25,469 nucleotides of DNA from Salinisphaera sp. UBA1666. Its GTDB lineage: Bacteria > Pseudomonadota > Gammaproteobacteria > Nevskiales > Salinisphaeraceae. Shown in pieces: positions 23,650 through 25,469 of this stretch. The notes beneath the pieces are model-generated. The model saw only the letters and a list, made by a program, of their open reading frames with translations. It was not told the origin of the DNA and searched no databases. The position numbers and the translations under genes are program-made. The first letter of the stretch is position 1. Each line of letters opens with the position of its first letter. The stretch spans positions 1-25,469 of the forward strand of contig DCKU01000137.1 in NCBI GenBank assembly GCA_002320455.1, given 5' to 3'.

Positions 23650-25311
23650 ATGAGCCACGAGAACACTTACGACTATGTGATTATCGGTGCCGGTTCTGCC
23701 GGTGCCGTCATGGCCAATCGCCTGTCCGAAGATAAGGACACGAGCGTGTTGCTGGTTGAAGCGGGGCCGATGGACTACTCCATCTTCATCCATATGCCCT
23801 CGGCGTTCGCTTATCCCATGAACGGCGATAAGTACAGCTGGAACTACCACACCCAGCCCGATCCTCATATGGACAATCGCACCATGCACTGCCCGCGCGG
23901 GCGGGTGCTGGGCGGCTCGTCCTCGATCAACGGCATGGCCTATGTCCGCGGTAACGCCATGGACTACGAGAACTGGGCCAAGGACTTCGGCCTGGATGAG
24001 TGGTCCTACAAGGACGTGCTGCCGTATTTCCGCAAGGCGGAGGATTTCGACCAGGGCGAAAACGACTACCACGGCGCCGGCGGGCCCCTGCACGTGACCA
24101 CCGGGCCGGGCAAAAACCCGCTGTATCACGCCTTCATCCAGTCGGGCATGCTGGCCGGCTATCCCTATACCGCGGATATGAACGGCTACCAGCAAGAAGG
24201 CGTGGGCCCGATGTTCATGACCACCAAGGACGGGGTGCGCTGGTCCACGGCCAACGCGTACCTGCGCGGTATCGGCAAGCGCAAGAATCTGACGATCCAG
24301 ACGCGCACCTACACACGCCGCATTCTCTTTGACGATGCCAAGCGGGCCACGGGCGTCGAGCTGGATCATCTGGGCACGCGCTCGACCGTGACCGCTAAAC
24401 GCGAGGTCATCTGCTGTGCCGGGGCGATCAACAGCCCGCAGATCCTGATGCTCTCGGGAATCGGGCCCAAGGACCAGATGATTCCCAACGGCATTAAGCC
24501 GATCCATGAAAACCCCAACGTCGGCCAGAACCTGCAAGATCATCTGGAGGTCTACGTCCAGTACGAGTGCAAGGAACCCATCACGCTGTATTCGGCCCAG
24601 AACCCGGTCAACATGGGCAAGATCGGCGCTGAGTGGATACTCACCCGCAAGGGTCTCGGGGCCACCAACCACTTCGAGTCGGGCGGCTTCATCCGCAGCG
24701 AACCGGGCGTGGAATACCCCAACATCCAGTACCATTTTCTGCCCATGGCCGTGTCCTACGACGGCAGCGCCAAGGCGGTCTGTCACGGCTTCCAGGCTCA
24801 TGTGGGGCCCATGCGGCCGGAATCCCGCGGCTCGGTCACGCTGGCTTCGGCCTATTTCAAGGCCGACCCGAAGATCGTGTTCAACTACATGGCTACCGAA
24901 CGCGACCGGCGCGAGATGCGCGACTCGATCCGCCTGACGCGCGAAATCATCGCCCAGTCGGCTTTCGATCGTTTCCGCGGCAAGGAACTGGGCCCGGGCC
25001 CGGATGCCGAGTCAGACGAGGCCATTGATGCCTGGGTGCGCCAGAATGGTGAATCGGCCTATCACCCGTCGTGCACCTGTGCCATGGGCACCCACGACGA
25101 AGCCGTGGTTGACGGCCAGGGCCGGGTCTACGGGGTCGAGAATCTGCGCGTGGTGGATGCTTCGATCATGCCGCGGATTACCACCGGCAACCTCAACGCG
25201 CCGACCATCATGATGGCCGAGAAGATCGCCGATAGGGTTCGTGGCAAGCGCGAGCCCTCGGCCAAGGCTGAGTTCTACAAGGCCGCAAACTGGGAAAGCG
25301 CGCAACGCTGA
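23650..25311 (+). CDS. betA: Choline dehydrogenase
   Basis: A 553-residue FAD-dependent GMC oxidoreductase, membrane-associated in its family, that oxidises choline to betaine aldehyde. The FAD Rossmann motif is IIGAGSAGAV (residues 11-20). The GMC signature RGRVLGGSSSINGMAY follows, then GAINSPQILMLSGIGP. The active-site His472 lies in SAYHPSCTCAMG and Asn516 in GNLNAPTIMMAEKIAD. Length matches E. coli BetA. GAGG is eight bases upstream of the ATG. The gene follows betB after 21 bp and is closed by a terminator. No choline transporter or betI is visible in the window; they may be further away. Confidence 0.96.
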   Translation: MSHENTYDYVIIGAGSAGAVMANRLSEDKDTSVLLVEAGPMDYSIFIHMPSAFAYPMNGDKYSWNYHTQPDPHMDNRTMHCPRGRVLGGSSSINGMAYVRGNAMDYENWAKDFGLDEWSYKDVLPYFRKAEDFDQGENDYHGAGGPLHVTTGPGKNPLYHAFIQSGMLAGYPYTADMNGYQQEGVGPMFMTTKDGVRWSTANAYLRGIGKRKNLTIQTRTYTRRILFDDAKRATGVELDHLGTRSTVTAKREVICCAGAINSPQILMLSGIGPKDQMIPNGIKPIHENPNVGQNLQDHLEVYVQYECKEPITLYSAQNPVNMGKIGAEWILTRKGLGATNHFESGGFIRSEPGVEYPNIQYHFLPMAVSYDGSAKAVCHGFQAHVGPMRPESRGSVTLASAYFKADPKIVFNYMATERDRREMRDSIRLTREIIAQSAFDRFRGKELGPGPDAESDEAIDAWVRQNGESAYHPSCTCAMGTHDEAVVDGQGRVYGVENLRVVDASIMPRITTGNLNAPTIMMAEKIADRVRGKREPSAKAEFYKAANWESAQR

Positions 25312-25332
25312 TCATAATCGGCAAGCAACGAT

Positions 25333-25359
25333 AACGCCGGCCTTCGAGCCGGCGTTTTT
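25333..25359 (+). terminator. Rho-independent terminator after betA
   Basis: A 9-bp stem, AACGCCGGC (25333-25341) with GCCGGCGTT (25348-25356), a 6-base loop and a T-run to 25359. It lies 21 bp after the betA stop. Confidence 0.92.
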
Positions 25360-25367
25360 ATGTCAAA

Positions 25368-25385
25368 CGCTTTTTCTGAAAAGCG
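25368..25385. repeat. Small hairpin in the final intergenic stretch
   Basis: CGCTTTT (25368-25374) pairs with AAAAGCG (25379-25385) around a 4-base loop. It could be a weak terminator for a gene entering from the right on the minus strand, or a second stop for bet. Nothing else is seen from 25386 to the window end. Confidence 0.35.
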
Positions 25386-25469
25386 ATCTTTTGTCGATGT
25401 CGCGGACAGGGCCTGTTGAGGTTTCATTCGAGCGCCGCGTTGGTGTCCGCAAATCGTGTCCTGCAAGGC

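Noticed and set aside
23629..24801. 390-codon open frame antisense to betA
   Set aside because: betA is complete with FAD and active-site motifs; the antisense product resembles no family.
25275..25466. 63-codon minus-strand frame at the window end
   Set aside because: It overlaps the betA end and its terminator, and has no ribosome binding site or recognisable sequence.
1..25469. CRISPR array, tRNA or rRNA gene, prophage or defence genes
   Set aside because: No regularly spaced direct repeats, no cloverleaf-like sequence, and no phage or defence protein motifs were seen by eye on either strand. A tRNA scan was not run.

Overview
The window is a gene-dense, high-GC stretch of a bacterial chromosome. 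Gene content (betBA, a YbiO-like MscS channel, Ni/Cu-type CsoR with CopA, a glp locus) and proteobacterial-style ribosome binding sites suggest a halotolerant gammaproteobacterium, possibly close to Salinisphaera. That placement is an inference from gene content, not a database result.

Layout: (1) 1-2915, plus strand: the tail of a CopZ-like copper chaperone, a CsoR/RcnR-family repressor and a CopA copper ATPase. (2) 2920-8114, minus strand: a sugar-oxidation cluster, read in the order YeeE/YedE-type sulfur transporter, gluconokinase, SMP-30 lactonase, Gfo/Idh sugar dehydrogenase, then galM. A 272-bp transposase-less element with terminal inverted repeats and a CTAG flank on each side lies between the dehydrogenase and galM. 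(3) 8303-11394, plus strand: a flavin monooxygenase with an NTF2-like N-terminus, then an unrecognised lipoprotein. (4) 11460-14710, minus strand: glpK, glpF and glpR, with GlpR-like operators before glpF and before glpR. (5) 14867-19339, plus strand: tadA with a TTG start, a beta-decarboxylating dehydrogenase, a class III aminotransferase and a DUF2254 membrane protein. (6) 19504-25311, plus strand: a large MscS channel, then betB and betA.

How the genes work together: copZ-csoR-copA is a copper sensing and export set. The sugar cluster encodes mutarotation, oxidation of an aldose to its lactone, lactone hydrolysis and phosphorylation of the aldonate, which is a full route from free aldose to a 6-phosphoaldonate. 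The glp genes import and phosphorylate glycerol under GlpR control. BetB and BetA convert choline to glycine betaine, an osmoprotectant, and the MscS channel upstream would release solutes on hypo-osmotic shock.

Most of the window is ordinary metabolic chromosome. No CRISPR array, prophage, tRNA, rRNA or defence system was seen. The least explained items are the MITE-like element at 4086-4365, the lipoprotein at 10330-11394, the arrangement of GlpR-like operators, and the inverted repeats in the betB leader.
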